NCBI RefSeq assembly: GCF_004135405.1
Contig: NZ_CP035491.1
Span: forward strand, 1,178,001 to 1,242,000
Source: Agromyces protaetiae
GTDB taxonomy: Bacteria > Actinomycetota > Actinomycetes > Actinomycetales > Microbacteriaceae
Length of the DNA: 64,000 nt
Direction: 5' to 3'
The notes under the pieces are model-generated. The model did not search any database. It saw only the letters and a list, made by a program, of their open reading frames with translations, and had not been told where the DNA came from. Positions 25,229 through 34,519 of the stretch are shown here, one piece after another (the first letter of the stretch is position 1; every line of letters starts with the position of its first letter). A program made the translations under genes and the position numbers.

Positions 25229-25990
25229 GTGACAGACCACTCGATTCAGGAGATCGCGAAGCTCGCGGGCACGACGAGCCGCACCCTCCGCCACTACGAC
25301 GACCTCGGGCTCCTGAAGCCGAGCCGCGTCGGCGCGAACGGATACCGCTACTACGACGCCGCCGCACTCGTGCGACTGCAGCGCATCCTGCTGCTCCGTG
25401 ACCTCGGGCTCGGGCTCCCCGCGATCGCCGACGTGCTCGCCGGCGAGCAGCCCGAGACGGCGGCGCTCGCCGGGCACCTCGCGTGGCTCCGGCAGGAGCG
25501 CGAGCGGCTCGCGCGGCAGATCGCCTCGGTCGAGAGGACCATGCACGCACTCGACGAAGGGAGGCCGATCATGGCCGAGGAGATGTTCGACGGATTCGAC
25601 CACACGCAGTACCGAGAGGAGGTCGAAGAGCGCTGGGGGGCCGACGCGTACGCGCGGAGCGACCGCTGGTGGCGCGGCATGAGCGCCGACGAGCAGACTT
25701 CGTGGAAGGCGCGGAGCGCCGAGCTCGGGCGGGACTGGATCGCCGCCGCAGAGGCGGGGCTCGCACCCGACAGCGCGGACGCGCAGGCGCTCGCCGCACG
25801 GCACGTCGCGTGGCTGCGCGGCATCCCCGGCACGCCCGCCGCGGCGCCCGGCGGCGACGTGCGCGGATACGTGCTCGGCCTCGGCGAGAGGTACGTCGCC
25901 GACCCGCGGTTCGCAGCGAACTACGGCGGCCGGGCGGGCGCCGAGCTCGTGCGCGACGCGCTGCGCGTCTACGCCGAGGCGAACCTGTAG
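25229..25990 (+). CDS. MerR-family regulator with TipAS domain
   Basis: 253 residues. N-terminal MerR DNA-binding domain ('IQEIAKLAGTTSRTLRHYDDLGLL', 'GYRYYDAAALVRLQRILLLR'), a coiled-coil dimerisation helix (about 80-110), then a helical TipAS domain ('GWGADAYARSDRWW'-like region near 135 and 'ERYVADPRFAANYGG' near 215). TipA-type proteins recognise thiopeptides and other hydrophobic drugs. Bound to the 19-bp-spacer promoter directly upstream. Confidence 0.92.
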   Translation: MTDHSIQEIAKLAGTTSRTLRHYDDLGLLKPSRVGANGYRYYDAAALVRLQRILLLRDLGLGLPAIADVLAGEQPETAALAGHLAWLRQERERLARQIASVERTMHALDEGRPIMAEEMFDGFDHTQYREEVEERWGADAYARSDRWWRGMSADEQTSWKARSAELGRDWIAAAEAGLAPDSADAQALAARHVAWLRGIPGTPAAAPGGDVRGYVLGLGERYVADPRFAANYGGRAGAELVRDALRVYAEANL

Positions 25991-25996
25991 GAAGGT

Positions 25997-26036
25997 GCCG
26001 CGGCCCTCCGGGGGTCCCGGTCCCGGGGGCCGCGGC
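25997..26036. terminator. Bidirectional hairpin terminator
   Basis: GCCGCGGCCC (25997-26006) and GGGCCGCGGC (26027-26036) are perfect arms around a 20-base G/C loop that can pair further. It fills the 49-base gap between the MerR gene and the convergent YczE-like gene and can serve both. Confidence 0.65.
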
Positions 26037-26039
26037 GGC

Positions 26040-26729
26040 TCAGGTCGCGGGTGCCGCGGGCGCCGCGGGGGCTGCGTCCGTGCGGCGCGCGGGCGAGGCA
26101 TCCGGAACGCCGGATCGCTTGATCGCGAAGAGCGGGATGGTCCATCCGCACAGCGGGCCGACCGCGACGGCGAAGAGCACGGTGCCGAGGCCGACGTTGC
26201 CGCCGAGGAGCCAGCCGGTGCCGAGGACGACGAGTTCGATGCCCGTGCGGACGATCCAGATCTTGAGGCCGGTGCGGGCGTGCAGGCCCGTCATGAGGCC
26301 GTCGCGCGGGCCCGGGCCGAAGCCGGCGCCGATGTAGAGGCCCGTCGCGATCGCGAGCACGACGATGCCCGCGGGCAGCATGACGATGCGCGCCCACAGG
26401 TCGAGCCCCTCGGGGATGAGCCACAGGCCGAGGTCGGCGGCGGGGCCGACGAGGAGCACGTTCATGATCGTGCCGAACCCGAAGCGCTGGCGGAGCGGCA
26501 GCCAGAGCAGCAGCACGATGGCACCGACGACGACCGTGATGGTGCCGAAGCCGAGGCCGGTCTGCTTCGCGATGCCCTGCGTCAGCACGTCCCACGGGGC
26601 GACGCCGAGGGCGGCGCGGACGATGAGGGCGATGCCGATGCCGTAGAGGAGCAGCCCGACGAAGAGCTGCACGAGGCGGCGGGCGAGGATCGGCGCGGGA
26701 TCCTGGAAGGAGGCGAGTCGGCGAAGCAT
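26040..26729 (-). CDS. YczE/YitT-family membrane protein
   Basis: 229 residues with five hydrophobic helices. Family motifs: 'GIGIALIVRAALGVAPWDVL', 'GAGFGPGPRDGLMTGL' and 'GTVLFAVAVGPLCGW'. YczE-type proteins are integral membrane proteins, in Bacillus linked to surfactin production, with unknown transport role. Short Ala/Pro-rich tail. Divergent from a MocR regulator whose family (YczR) is known to sit beside and control yczE genes. Confidence 0.88.
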   Translation of the reverse strand: MLRRLASFQDPAPILARRLVQLFVGLLLYGIGIALIVRAALGVAPWDVLTQGIAKQTGLGFGTITVVVGAIVLLLWLPLRQRFGFGTIMNVLLVGPAADLGLWLIPEGLDLWARIVMLPAGIVVLAIATGLYIGAGFGPGPRDGLMTGLHARTGLKIWIVRTGIELVVLGTGWLLGGNVGLGTVLFAVAVGPLCGWTIPLFAIKRSGVPDASPARRTDAAPAAPAAPAT

Positions 26730-26737
26730 GGGCACAA

Positions 26738-26775
26738 TCCAATCCCAAGATTGGACTGTCTCCAAATAGCCAATC
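26738..26775. promoter_or_regulatory. YczR-type operator between divergent genes
   Basis: TCCAATC-CCAA-GATTGGA (26738-26755) is a perfect 7-base-arm dyad, and a third CCAATC copy lies at 26770-26775. The 63-base gap between the yczE-like and yczR-like starts is A/T-richer than the genes. MocR regulators often bind such combined direct and inverted half-sites. Confidence 0.75.
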
Positions 26776-26792
26776 GTCGTAGAGTGGCTTGC

Positions 26793-28268
26793 ATGACGGA
26801 TGCCACGCTGAGCGCCCGCGCGTTCGAAACCCTCCTTGGCGAGTGGAGGGGAACCGAGCCCGTCTACCGTGCCCTCGCCGAACGCACCCGACTCCTCATC
26901 CTCGACGGCCGCGTGCCCGTCGGCACGCGCCTGCCCGCCGAGCGCGACCTCGCCGAACGGCTGGCCCTCAGCCGCACGACCGTCACGGCCGCCTACCGCC
27001 ACCTGCGCGAGCAGGGGCTGCTCACGAGCGTGCGCGGATCGGGGTCGGTCGCGCGTCTTCCCGGCGCGCCCGCCGTACTGCCGGCTCCGCCGTCGGCCGA
27101 CTACGTCGACTTCTCGAAGGCAGCCCCGACGGCACTGCCGTGGCTCGCCGACGTCGCGCGCGAAGCCGTCGACGACCTGCCACGCCACTTGCCCGATGCG
27201 GGTTTCGACCCCATCGGCATCCCCGAGCTGCGCGAGGCGATCGCCGCCCGCTACGCCGCCCGAGGCCTTCCGACCGCGCCCGACCAGATCATGGTCACGA
27301 TCGGCGCGCAGCACGCGATCGCGCTCCTCTCGCGCGTGCTCATCGGCCGCGGCGACCGCGCCGTCATCGAGGCTCCGACCTACCCGCACGCCTACGAGGC
27401 GCTCCGGGTCGCGGGCGCGCGGCTCGTGCCCGTCGCAGTGTCGCCGCACGACGCCGGGGCCGGCGGCTCCGGCTCTGCCGGGTCTGCCGCCGCCGGGTTC
27501 GGCGACCTTGACGAGGGCGAGGCGCTCGCGCAGGCGTTCCGGCACGCGAACCCGACGATGGCGTACCTCATGCCCGACTTCCAGAACCCGACCGGGCGGT
27601 CGATGAGCGAGCAGACGCGCGAGCGCGTGCTCGACGCGGCCGCGCGCCAGGGCACGGTCGTCGTCGCCGACGAGACGACCGCCGAGCTCTCGATCGACCG
27701 CGCCTTCTCGCCGCTGCCGTTCGCGGCCTACGGCGACGCCGTGCTCATCGGCTCGGTCGGCAAGACGGTCTGGGGCGGGGTGCGCGTCGGCTGGATCCGC
27801 GCCGAACGCCCGCTCATCCGGCGGCTCCTCGCAGTGCGTTCGCCGGGCGATCTCGGCACGCCCATCCTCGAGCAGCTGGTCGTCGCGCGGCTCATGGGCC
27901 GCATGGACGACATCCTCGCCCTCCGCCGCGAACAGCTGCGAGCGGGCCGCGACCGGCTCGAGGCGCTCCTCGCCGACGCGTTCCCCGAGTGGCACGTGCC
28001 GCACGTCGACGGCGGCATCGTCACGTGGGTCGGCCTCGGCGCGCCCGTCAGTTCGCAGCTCGCGCTCGCGGCGCGGGCGCACGGCCTCATCATCGCGGCG
28101 GGGCCGCGCTTCGGCATCGACGGTGCGTTCGAGCGGTTCCTGCGGCTCCCGATCTGCTATCCCGAAGACGTGACGGGTGCCGCGGTGCGGGCGCTCTCGC
28201 TCGCGTGGCGGTCGCTCGCGGGCGCCCCCGTCGCGCCCGAGCCGGGGCTCCTCGCCGAGGTCGTGTAG
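26793..28268 (+). CDS. MocR-family (YczR-like) GntR/aminotransferase regulator
   Basis: 491 residues from ATG 26793. Winged helix at about 25-95 ('RLPAERDLAERLALSRTTVTAAY'), then an aminotransferase-like domain with 'TIGAQHAIALLSRVLIGRGD', 'YLMPDFQNPTGRSMS' and the PLP lysine in 'IGSVGKTVWGGVRVG'. It is intact, unlike the other MocR gene in the window. Divergent partner and predicted target is the YczE-like gene; operator half-sites lie in the gap. Confidence 0.92.
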   Translation: MTDATLSARAFETLLGEWRGTEPVYRALAERTRLLILDGRVPVGTRLPAERDLAERLALSRTTVTAAYRHLREQGLLTSVRGSGSVARLPGAPAVLPAPPSADYVDFSKAAPTALPWLADVAREAVDDLPRHLPDAGFDPIGIPELREAIAARYAARGLPTAPDQIMVTIGAQHAIALLSRVLIGRGDRAVIEAPTYPHAYEALRVAGARLVPVAVSPHDAGAGGSGSAGSAAAGFGDLDEGEALAQAFRHANPTMAYLMPDFQNPTGRSMSEQTRERVLDAAARQGTVVVADETTAELSIDRAFSPLPFAAYGDAVLIGSVGKTVWGGVRVGWIRAERPLIRRLLAVRSPGDLGTPILEQLVVARLMGRMDDILALRREQLRAGRDRLEALLADAFPEWHVPHVDGGIVTWVGLGAPVSSQLALAARAHGLIIAAGPRFGIDGAFERFLRLPICYPEDVTGAAVRALSLAWRSLAGAPVAPEPGLLAEVV

Positions 28269-28541
28269 CCGCACCTGGGCTCGGCCGCGCGCCGCCCGGC
28301 AGCCCGATGCGCCCGCCGGGCGGACTCCGTCCGACCGCCGCGCCAAAGGCTTCCTTCCGGCGACGAGCGGCACTTCGGCACCGCCTGTCGAAGGTCGTTC
28401 GGAATCCTTCGGTCACTGTGCAGACCCTGCGGGTGCCCCGGCACTTCGGCAACTGATGGCGGGCAGCAAGGCTTCCTTGCGCGAGCGTCGGCGTCGGCGT
28501 CGGGTCGAGGCGGTGTGCGTGTGAGTGTGGGCGTGGACGAA
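28269..28541. repeat. Intergenic stretch with repeated CGGCACTTCGGCA words
   Basis: No gene fits here. The stretch carries GCGGCACTTCGGCAC at 28367-28381 and CGGCACTTCGGCA at 28439-28451, the first preceded by CTTCCGGCGACG (28354-28365). The same words recur in the intergenic region 39967-40292, so they belong to a small dispersed repeat. 'GGCTTCCTT' occurs twice here as a looser partner element. Confidence 0.55.
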
Positions 28542-28575
28542 GCGGCGGTCCGGACCTTTCGGCCCGGACCGCCGC
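28542..28575. terminator. Strong hairpin terminator
   Basis: GCGGCGGTCCGG and CCGGACCGCCGC form a perfect 12-base stem around a 10-base loop. It lies between the yczR-like gene and the convergent chaplin-like gene. Confidence 0.7.
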
Positions 28576-28640
28576 GGTGGTGCGGTTTCCCCAGTATCGG
28601 ATCCCCTTGTTCCCTTGTTCGTTCCCCCGGATGATGGAGC

Positions 28641-28677
28641 ACCGGGGCGGCGGTCGGGGGACCACCGCCGCCCCGGT
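28641..28677. terminator. Second strong hairpin terminator
   Basis: ACCGGGGCGGCGGT and ACCGCCGCCCCGGT form a perfect 14-base stem with a 9-base loop. Together with the hairpin at 28542 it insulates the convergent genes. The remaining 28678-28804 holds no gene that I can see. Confidence 0.7.
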
Positions 28678-28804
28678 CGCCGGCGCCGCCCTGCGATCGC
28701 GCCGGCTCGACCGCACGCACTAGGGACGTGCGGAGCCGTGCCACGTCGCGGTGGCCGGGATCGTCGTCCCCCGACGACCCTGAGCCGCCGTCACTCGCGA
28801 CCCG

Positions 28805-29852
28805 TCACCGACGCAGCGCGTTCCGGCGAGCTCCGAGGAGGAGCAGCCCGGCGACGAGCAGGAGCCCCGCAAGCGGCGCAGCGCTCACGTCCGGCCCCGT
28901 CGAGGCGAGCGTCCCCGCGCTCGCGGCCCCTCCGATCGCGAGCGCCCCGCGACCGAGACCGTCGTCGACCCGCCGTCGCCCGGGTTCGACGGACTGCTCG
29001 GGTCGGTGGGGTCGGTCGGGTCGGTGGGGTCGGTCGGCCCGGTGGGGTCGGTCGGCGTGGTCGGCCCCGTCGGGTCGACGACGTTCGACGGGCTCTCCGT
29101 CGTGCTGTCGCCGACGACCGAGATCGCATTGCCCCGACCGTGACGGGCACGGAGAGTGCGGGTGCGAGCTGCGTGCCGCCGAGGATGCCGTCGAGGAGTC
29201 CCGGCCCGCTGTCGCCCGAGGTCGACGGGCCGCTGCCTCCCGTACCGCCGCCGGAACCGCCGCCGGCCGCGTTCGACGCGCCCGTCGACGACGAGTCGCC
29301 GAGCACGCTGATCGCGTTCCCGCCGACCGTCACCGGGATGTCGACGTTCGGCACGATCTGCGTGCCGCCGAGGATGCCGTCGTCGCCCGACGTCGAGGCG
29401 CTGCCCTCGTCGCCCGAGTCGGCACCGGCCCCCGGTTCGGCTCCCGAGTCGCCGACCGCGTTCGACGCGCCCGTGGACGAGGAGTCGCCCAGGACGCTCA
29501 CCGCGTTCCCGCCTACCGTGACCGGCACCGACAGATCGACGAGCGCCTGCGTGCCCGATGCGATCCCGTCGCTGCCGCTCGTCGTCGCGCCCGAACCGGG
29601 CGCGCTCGCCGCCGCAGGCGTCGAGGCCGTGGAGGTCGTCGAACCGGTCGACGACGAGTCGCCGAGCACCGAGATGCCGTTGCCCGAGATCGTGATCGGC
29701 AGGTCGATCGAGAGGAGGGCCTGGGTGCCCGAGAGGAGGCCGTCCTGGCCGCTCGTGTCCGCGGCGTGGGCGGCACCCGCGCCGAGGAGGGTGAGCCCTC
29801 CCGTGAAGAGGGTCGCGTAGAGCGCCCTCAGCGCGATTCGTTTGAGGTTCAT
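28805..29852 (-). pseudogene. Chaplin-like repeat protein with LAXTG sorting signal, two frameshifts
   Basis: Restored reading is about 349 residues. AGGAGA precedes ATG 29852; signal peptide to about residue 30 (AHAA). Four repeats follow, each close to G(I/L)L(S/G)GTQ....(V/L)P(V/I)T(V/I).GN.(I/V)SV.GDS(S/T), resembling chaplin units but without cysteines. Then a Pro/Thr/Asp linker (repeated PTDPT) and a C-terminus with LASTG, a hydrophobic helix and RRNALRR: a class E sortase (LAXTG) signal. Two runs of C on the plus strand are one base short: 29132-29135 (restores 'VTVGGNAISVVG' in repeat 4) and 28945-28948 (restores the entry to the sorting signal). Probably a wall-anchored amyloid-like surface protein. 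Confidence 0.8.
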
Positions 29853-29993
29853 GATGCGTTTCTCCTGACTGGTTTGAACGGAGCTCCTGGGCGCGCGGCA
29901 CGCGAAGCGTGCAGAGCGCGGCGAGGAGCGGTGACCGTGTCCGCCGTCATCCGGGCGCGCGGAACGCGCGGCCCGTCGGGCGGGTGTGGCCGC

Positions 29994-30989
29994 TCAGTCG
30001 GGAGTGGTGTCCGTGTCGAAGATCGGCGACGACGGCAGGGAGTCGTCGACCGAGGAGAGCGCGAGCGACGCCTGCGCGTCGAGTCTGAGGGACGCCAGGA
30101 CGGCGTCGGAGCCCTGAGCCGCGGCACCGCCCGAGGCGCCGGCGCCTGAACCCGAGCCCGAGCCGCCTGAACCGGGCGCGGTCGCGGGCGCAGCGGTGCC
30201 GGGCGGCGCAGCCGCGCGCGGTTCGGAGGCGGGCGCGAGCGAGCCCGCGGCGTTGCCGGGAGGTGCGGATGTCTCGGCGCCCCGCGAAGAGCCCGACAGA
30301 CCGGATGCCCCGTGGCCGGCGCCTGCCGGAGAGCGGGACGGCGCGGCAGGGCCGGAGCCCACGACGCCGGGCGTCGTCGGGTCGGACGGGGTGTCGGAGC
30401 CGGGCGAACCGGGGTTCGGAGTGCCGGGGTCGCCGGGCGTCGACGGGTCGAGTCCGGGCCCGAGCGGGACGTCGGGGAGCGAGGGAAGCACGCGGACGGG
30501 CAAGGGTCCGACGGTGCCCACGATCGGCCCGAGAACCGAACCGACGGGCGTCGACCCTGCGACATCCGTCACGCCGTTCGCAACGACGCCCACGATGCCG
30601 ACCGCCGCCTCGTCGACCGTGCCGACGACCGCGTTCGCGGTGCCGACGGCGCCCGAGACGACCTCGGGAACGGCCGCGACCACGGGATCGACGACGGGGG
30701 CGACGGGTGCCGGCACCGCCGCGACGACCGGTGCGAGCACGGCGTTCACGGGCGCGACGACCTCGTCGACGACCCCGTCGAGGGTGTCGCCGAGTGCGCC
30801 CGTCGTGTTCGAGACGCCGCCGAGCACGGAGCCGACGGCGCCGAGGAGTCCAGAGCCGTCGTGGTGGTCGTCGGCCGAGGCGCTCTGCGCGCCCGACGCG
30901 AGACTCAGCGCGAGCCAGACGGCCGATGCCCCGGCTGCGAGCAGGGCGGCACGGAGGAATCCCGTGCGTCGCGTCGTCGCCGCAGGCAT
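29994..30989 (-). CDS. Secreted Ala/Val/Pro-rich protein beside the chaplin-like gene
   Basis: 331 residues; GGGGGTGA before ATG 30989. Signal peptide (about 1-40, ending ASADD). Residues 45-170 are low-complexity hydrophobic: 'VVAPVNAVLAPVVAAVPAPV', 'GTANAVVGTVDEAAVGIVGV'. The second half is Gly/Ser/Pro/Ala-rich and disordered. No family recognised, no sorting signal. Same strand as the chaplin-like gene, 141 bases upstream, so they may form one surface module. Confidence 0.72.
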   Translation of the reverse strand: MPAATTRRTGFLRAALLAAGASAVWLALSLASGAQSASADDHHDGSGLLGAVGSVLGGVSNTTGALGDTLDGVVDEVVAPVNAVLAPVVAAVPAPVAPVVDPVVAAVPEVVSGAVGTANAVVGTVDEAAVGIVGVVANGVTDVAGSTPVGSVLGPIVGTVGPLPVRVLPSLPDVPLGPGLDPSTPGDPGTPNPGSPGSDTPSDPTTPGVVGSGPAAPSRSPAGAGHGASGLSGSSRGAETSAPPGNAAGSLAPASEPRAAAPPGTAAPATAPGSGGSGSGSGAGASGGAAAQGSDAVLASLRLDAQASLALSSVDDSLPSSPIFDTDTTPD

Positions 30990-31179
30990 CGAATCACCCC
31001 CATCCGTGTTCGCACCATATCGCGTCGACGCAGGAAATCGCCACCACGGGGTGGAGCGGCGCAGCATCTGCGCGCGATGCGGGTGCGGACAGGTCGTCCG
31101 GCCCGCGTCCGCCCGAACTCCGCTCGGCATTCAGCTATCCGTGACCTCTCCGATACACGCGCCCTGCGAGAATCGACCC

Positions 31180-34100
31180 ATGTCGCTGCTCGCGAAACTC
31201 AGCATGAAGAACCGCGCCCTCATCGCGCTCGTCACGATCGTGGTCGCGATCTTCGGCGGTCTCGCGCTCACGAGCCTGAAGCAGGAGCTGGCGCCCTCGA
31301 TCGCGTTCCCGCAGCTCTCGGTCGTCACGAGCTACCCGGGCGCGTCGCCCGACATCGTCAACACGGATGTCTCGACGCCCATCGAGACCGCGATCCAGGG
31401 CATCACGGGCCTCGAGTCGACGTCGACGACGAGCTCGACGGGCGTCTCGCGCGTGACCGCCAGCTTCACCTACGGCACCGACCTCGCGTTCGCCGAGCAG
31501 AAGCTGCTGTCGGCGGTCAACCGCATCCAGGGCCAGCTGCCCGACGACGTCGACCCGCAGGTCATCGCGCTCTCGCTCGACGACTTCCCCGTGATCGCCG
31601 TCGCCGTCACGGGCGCCGACGACGTGAGCGCCCTCTCCGACGAGATCACGCGCACGACCCTCGGCGAGATCAACGACCTCGACGGCGTGCGCGAGGCGAG
31701 CCTCGTCGGCGACGTCGGCCAGCGCGTGACGATCACGCCTGACCCGGCGAATTTCGCCGCCGCGGGGCTCTCGCAGTCGGCCATCCGCGACGCGCTGCAG
31801 CAGAACGGCGTGCTCGTGCCCGCGGGCACGATCGTCGACGGCGACTCGACGTTCGCGGTGCAGACGGGGTCCCGGCTCGGCAGCGTCGAAGACATTGCGG
31901 CGCTTCCGCTCATCGGCTCCGGGTCGGCGGGTGCCGCGTCGGCGGGCCCAGGGGGGCTCCCCGGCGCATCCGCCCCGACCGAGCCCCCGACGATCGCCGA
32001 CGTCGCGACCGTCGAACTCGTCGACAACCCGATCACGAGCATCTCGCGCGTGAACGGCGACCCGGCCCTGACGATCTCGGTCACGAAGCTCCCGGCGGCG
32101 AACACCGTCGAAGTGTCGAACGCCGTGAAAGACCTGCTGCCCGACCTCGAAGCGTCGCTCGACACGACGAACCCCGGTGCGACCTTCACTCCCGTGTTCG
32201 ACCAAGCGCCGTACATCGAGCAGTCGATCGAGTCGCTCGCGACCGAGGGTCTGCTGGGTCTGGCGTTCGCCGTCATCGTCATCCTGATCTTCCTGCTGTC
32301 GGTGCGCGCGACGCTTGTGACGGCGATCTCCATCCCGACATCCGTGCTCATCACGTTCATCGGGCTGCAGGCCGCCGACTACACGCTCAACGTCCTGACC
32401 CTCGGCGCGCTCACGATCGCGATCGGGCGCGTCGTCGACGACTCGATCGTCGTCATCGAGAACATCAAGCGGCACCTCGTCGCGGGCGTCGACAAGGCCG
32501 ACACGATCGTGCGTGCCGTCAAGGAGGTCGCGGGCGCCATCACGGCCTCGACGATCACGACGGTCGCCGTGTTCTTGCCGGTCGCGTTCGTCGAGGGGGT
32601 CACGGGCGAGCTGTTCCGCCCGTTCTCGCTCACGGTCACGATCGCGCTCCTCGCGTCGCTCCTCGTCGCGCTCACGATCGTGCCCGTGCTCGCCTACTGG
32701 TTCTTGAAGCCCGCGAAGGTCCACAAGCACGATGAGCAAGCGGATGCCGCGTCCGCCGCGTTCGTCGACGAGACGACGCCGACCGGGGCGACGGCCGCTT
32801 CGACGGGCTCAGCGAACGTCGCCGATGAGCTCGAGCACCCGTCGCGGCTGCAGAAGGGGTACCTGCCGATCATCGAGTGGACGCTCAAGCACGGCGTCGT
32901 GACGCTGCTTCTCGCGGTGCTCGTGCTCGGCGGCACGATCGCGCTCACGCCGTTCATGAAGACGAACTTCCTGGGCTCGTCGGGGCAGAACACGTTCCAG
33001 GTCACGCAGGAGCTTCCGGTGGGTTCGAGCCTCGACGCCCTCGACGAGGCATCCGAGCCAGTCGAACGCGTGCTCCTCGACACCGACGGCATCGAGACCG
33101 TGCAGGTCTCGATCGGGTCGGGCGGACGCGGACTCGCGGCCGCGCTCGGCGGGGGCGGCGGGTCGACGATCACCTACTCGGTCACGACCGAGGAGGGCGC
33201 CGACCAGGAGGCGCTCCAGGCCGAGGTGCGCGACGAACTCGACGGCCTGGAGGACGTCGGCGAGGTGACCCTCGCGGCGTCGAGCGGCTTCGGCGCATCG
33301 AACGACATCGAGGTCGACATCACGGCGTCGAACGCCGAAGACCTCCAGGCCGCGACCGACGCGGTGGTCTCGTCGCTCCGCGATCTCGACTCGCTCACAC
33401 AGGTCACGTCGAACCTCGCCGAGGGGCGCCCATACATCGCGGTCGTCGCGAACCGCGAGGAGGCCGCGGCCGCGGGCTTCTCCGAGGTCGCCCTCGGCAG
33501 CTTCGTGGCGCAGGCGATGCAGCCGCAGCCGGCGGGCTCGGTCGTCATCGACGAGAAGACCCTCACGGTGTACCTCGCGACCGAGAACCCGCCGACGACC
33601 GTCGACGAGCTCAGCGCGCTCGAGGTGCCGACGCGATCGGGCCCCGTGCGCCTCGACACGCTCGCGACGGTCGAGCAGGTGGACGGGCCCGCGACCGTGA
33701 CGACCGTGCGCGGCCTTCGGAGCGCGACCGTGACGGCGACCCCGTCGGGCGACGACCTCGGCACCGCGAGCGCCGCCGTTTCGACCGCGGTCGACGAGGT
33801 CGACCTGCCCGCTGGGACGACCGCCGCGATCGGCGGCGTCACGGCCGACCAGACCGAGTCGTTCTCGCAGCTCGGACTCGCGCTCCTCGCGGCGATCCTC
33901 ATCGTCTACATCGTCATGGTCGCGACGTTCCGTTCGCTCCTGCAGCCGCTCCTCCTGCTCGTGTCGGTGCCGTTCGCAGCGACGGGCGCGATCGCCCTGC
34001 AGGTGATCACGGGGATCCCGCTCGGCGTCGCGTCGCTCGTCGGCGTGCTCATGCTCGTCGGCATCGTCGTGACGAACGCGATCGTGCTCGTCGACCTCGT

Positions 34101-34455
34101 GAACCAATACCGCGACCGAGGCATGTCGGTGCGCGACGCGCTCGTGCACGGCGCATCCAGGCGTCTCCGCCCGATCCTCATGACGGCGCTCGCGACGATC
34201 TTCGCGCTCCTGCCGATGGCGCTCGGCATCACGGGCCACGGCGGCTTCATCTCGCAGCCGCTCGCGCTCGTCGTGATCGGCGGCCTGCTGTCGTCGACCC
34301 TGCTGACGCTCATCGTGCTGCCCGTGCTCTACGACCTCGTCGAGGGCGGTCGCGAGCGGCGCAAGGCGAAGCGTGCGGGTGCCGCTCCCTCGGGCGGCGA
34401 CACGGCGGCGGATGTCTCGGGCGGCGCGCCCGCCGCCGACGCCACGGTCGAGTAG
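31180..34455 (+). CDS. RND-family efflux transporter (AcrB/SwrC-like)
   Basis: 1091 residues from ATG 31180; the open frame runs upstream but only this start gives the canonical N-terminus 'MSLLAKLSMKNRALIAL' followed by the first helix. GAGAAT six bases before it fits a leaderless start. Twelve helices and two large extracellular loops are present; the proton-relay Asp pair is in 'GRVVDDSIVVIENIKRHL' (about residue 417), and 'GIVVTNAIVLVDLVNQ' is the matching C-terminal element. No adaptor or outer-membrane partner, as usual in Gram-positives, where SwrC-type pumps export surfactants, fatty acids or drugs. Confidence 0.93.
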   Translation: MSLLAKLSMKNRALIALVTIVVAIFGGLALTSLKQELAPSIAFPQLSVVTSYPGASPDIVNTDVSTPIETAIQGITGLESTSTTSSTGVSRVTASFTYGTDLAFAEQKLLSAVNRIQGQLPDDVDPQVIALSLDDFPVIAVAVTGADDVSALSDEITRTTLGEINDLDGVREASLVGDVGQRVTITPDPANFAAAGLSQSAIRDALQQNGVLVPAGTIVDGDSTFAVQTGSRLGSVEDIAALPLIGSGSAGAASAGPGGLPGASAPTEPPTIADVATVELVDNPITSISRVNGDPALTISVTKLPAANTVEVSNAVKDLLPDLEASLDTTNPGATFTPVFDQAPYIEQSIESLATEGLLGLAFAVIVILIFLLSVRATLVTAISIPTSVLITFIGLQAADYTLNVLTLGALTIAIGRVVDDSIVVIENIKRHLVAGVDKADTIVRAVKEVAGAITASTITTVAVFLPVAFVEGVTGELFRPFSLTVTIALLASLLVALTIVPVLAYWFLKPAKVHKHDEQADAASAAFVDETTPTGATAASTGSANVADELEHPSRLQKGYLPIIEWTLKHGVVTLLLAVLVLGGTIALTPFMKTNFLGSSGQNTFQVTQELPVGSSLDALDEASEPVERVLLDTDGIETVQVSIGSGGRGLAAALGGGGGSTITYSVTTEEGADQEALQAEVRDELDGLEDVGEVTLAASSGFGASNDIEVDITASNAEDLQAATDAVVSSLRDLDSLTQVTSNLAEGRPYIAVVANREEAAAAGFSEVALGSFVAQAMQPQPAGSVVIDEKTLTVYLATENPPTTVDELSALEVPTRSGPVRLDTLATVEQVDGPATVTTVRGLRSATVTATPSGDDLGTASAAVSTAVDEVDLPAGTTAAIGGVTADQTESFSQLGLALLAAILIVYIVMVATFRSLLQPLLLLVSVPFAATGAIALQVITGIPLGVASLVGVLMLVGIVVTNAIVLVDLVNQYRDRGMSVRDALVHGASRRLRPILMTALATIFALLPMALGITGHGGFISQPLALVVIGGLLSSTLLTLIVLPVLYDLVEGGRERRKAKRAGAAPSGGDTAADVSGGAPAADATVE

Positions 34456-34493
34456 TCACCTCTCCTGAAACGAGAACAGGCCGCGTGGACTAG

Positions 34494-34508
34494 TACCCCA
34501 CTGGGGTA
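34494..34508 (+). promoter_or_regulatory. CsoR-type copper operator, copper chaperone gene
   Basis: TACCCC-ACT-GGGGTA is a perfect 6-base-arm dyad matching the CsoR/RicR family operator (TACCCC-N-GGGGTA type). It overlaps TATGGT (34507-34512), which is seven bases ahead of ATG 34520 and is probably the -10 of a leaderless transcript. A bound repressor would block it until copper releases it. Confidence 0.85.
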
Positions 34509-34519
34509 TGGTGGAGGGC

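Noticed and set aside
30196-31179. Upstream extension of the RND transporter frame by 328 codons
   Set aside because: It is antisense to a well-formed secreted-protein gene, has no domain content and would hide the canonical RND N-terminus.
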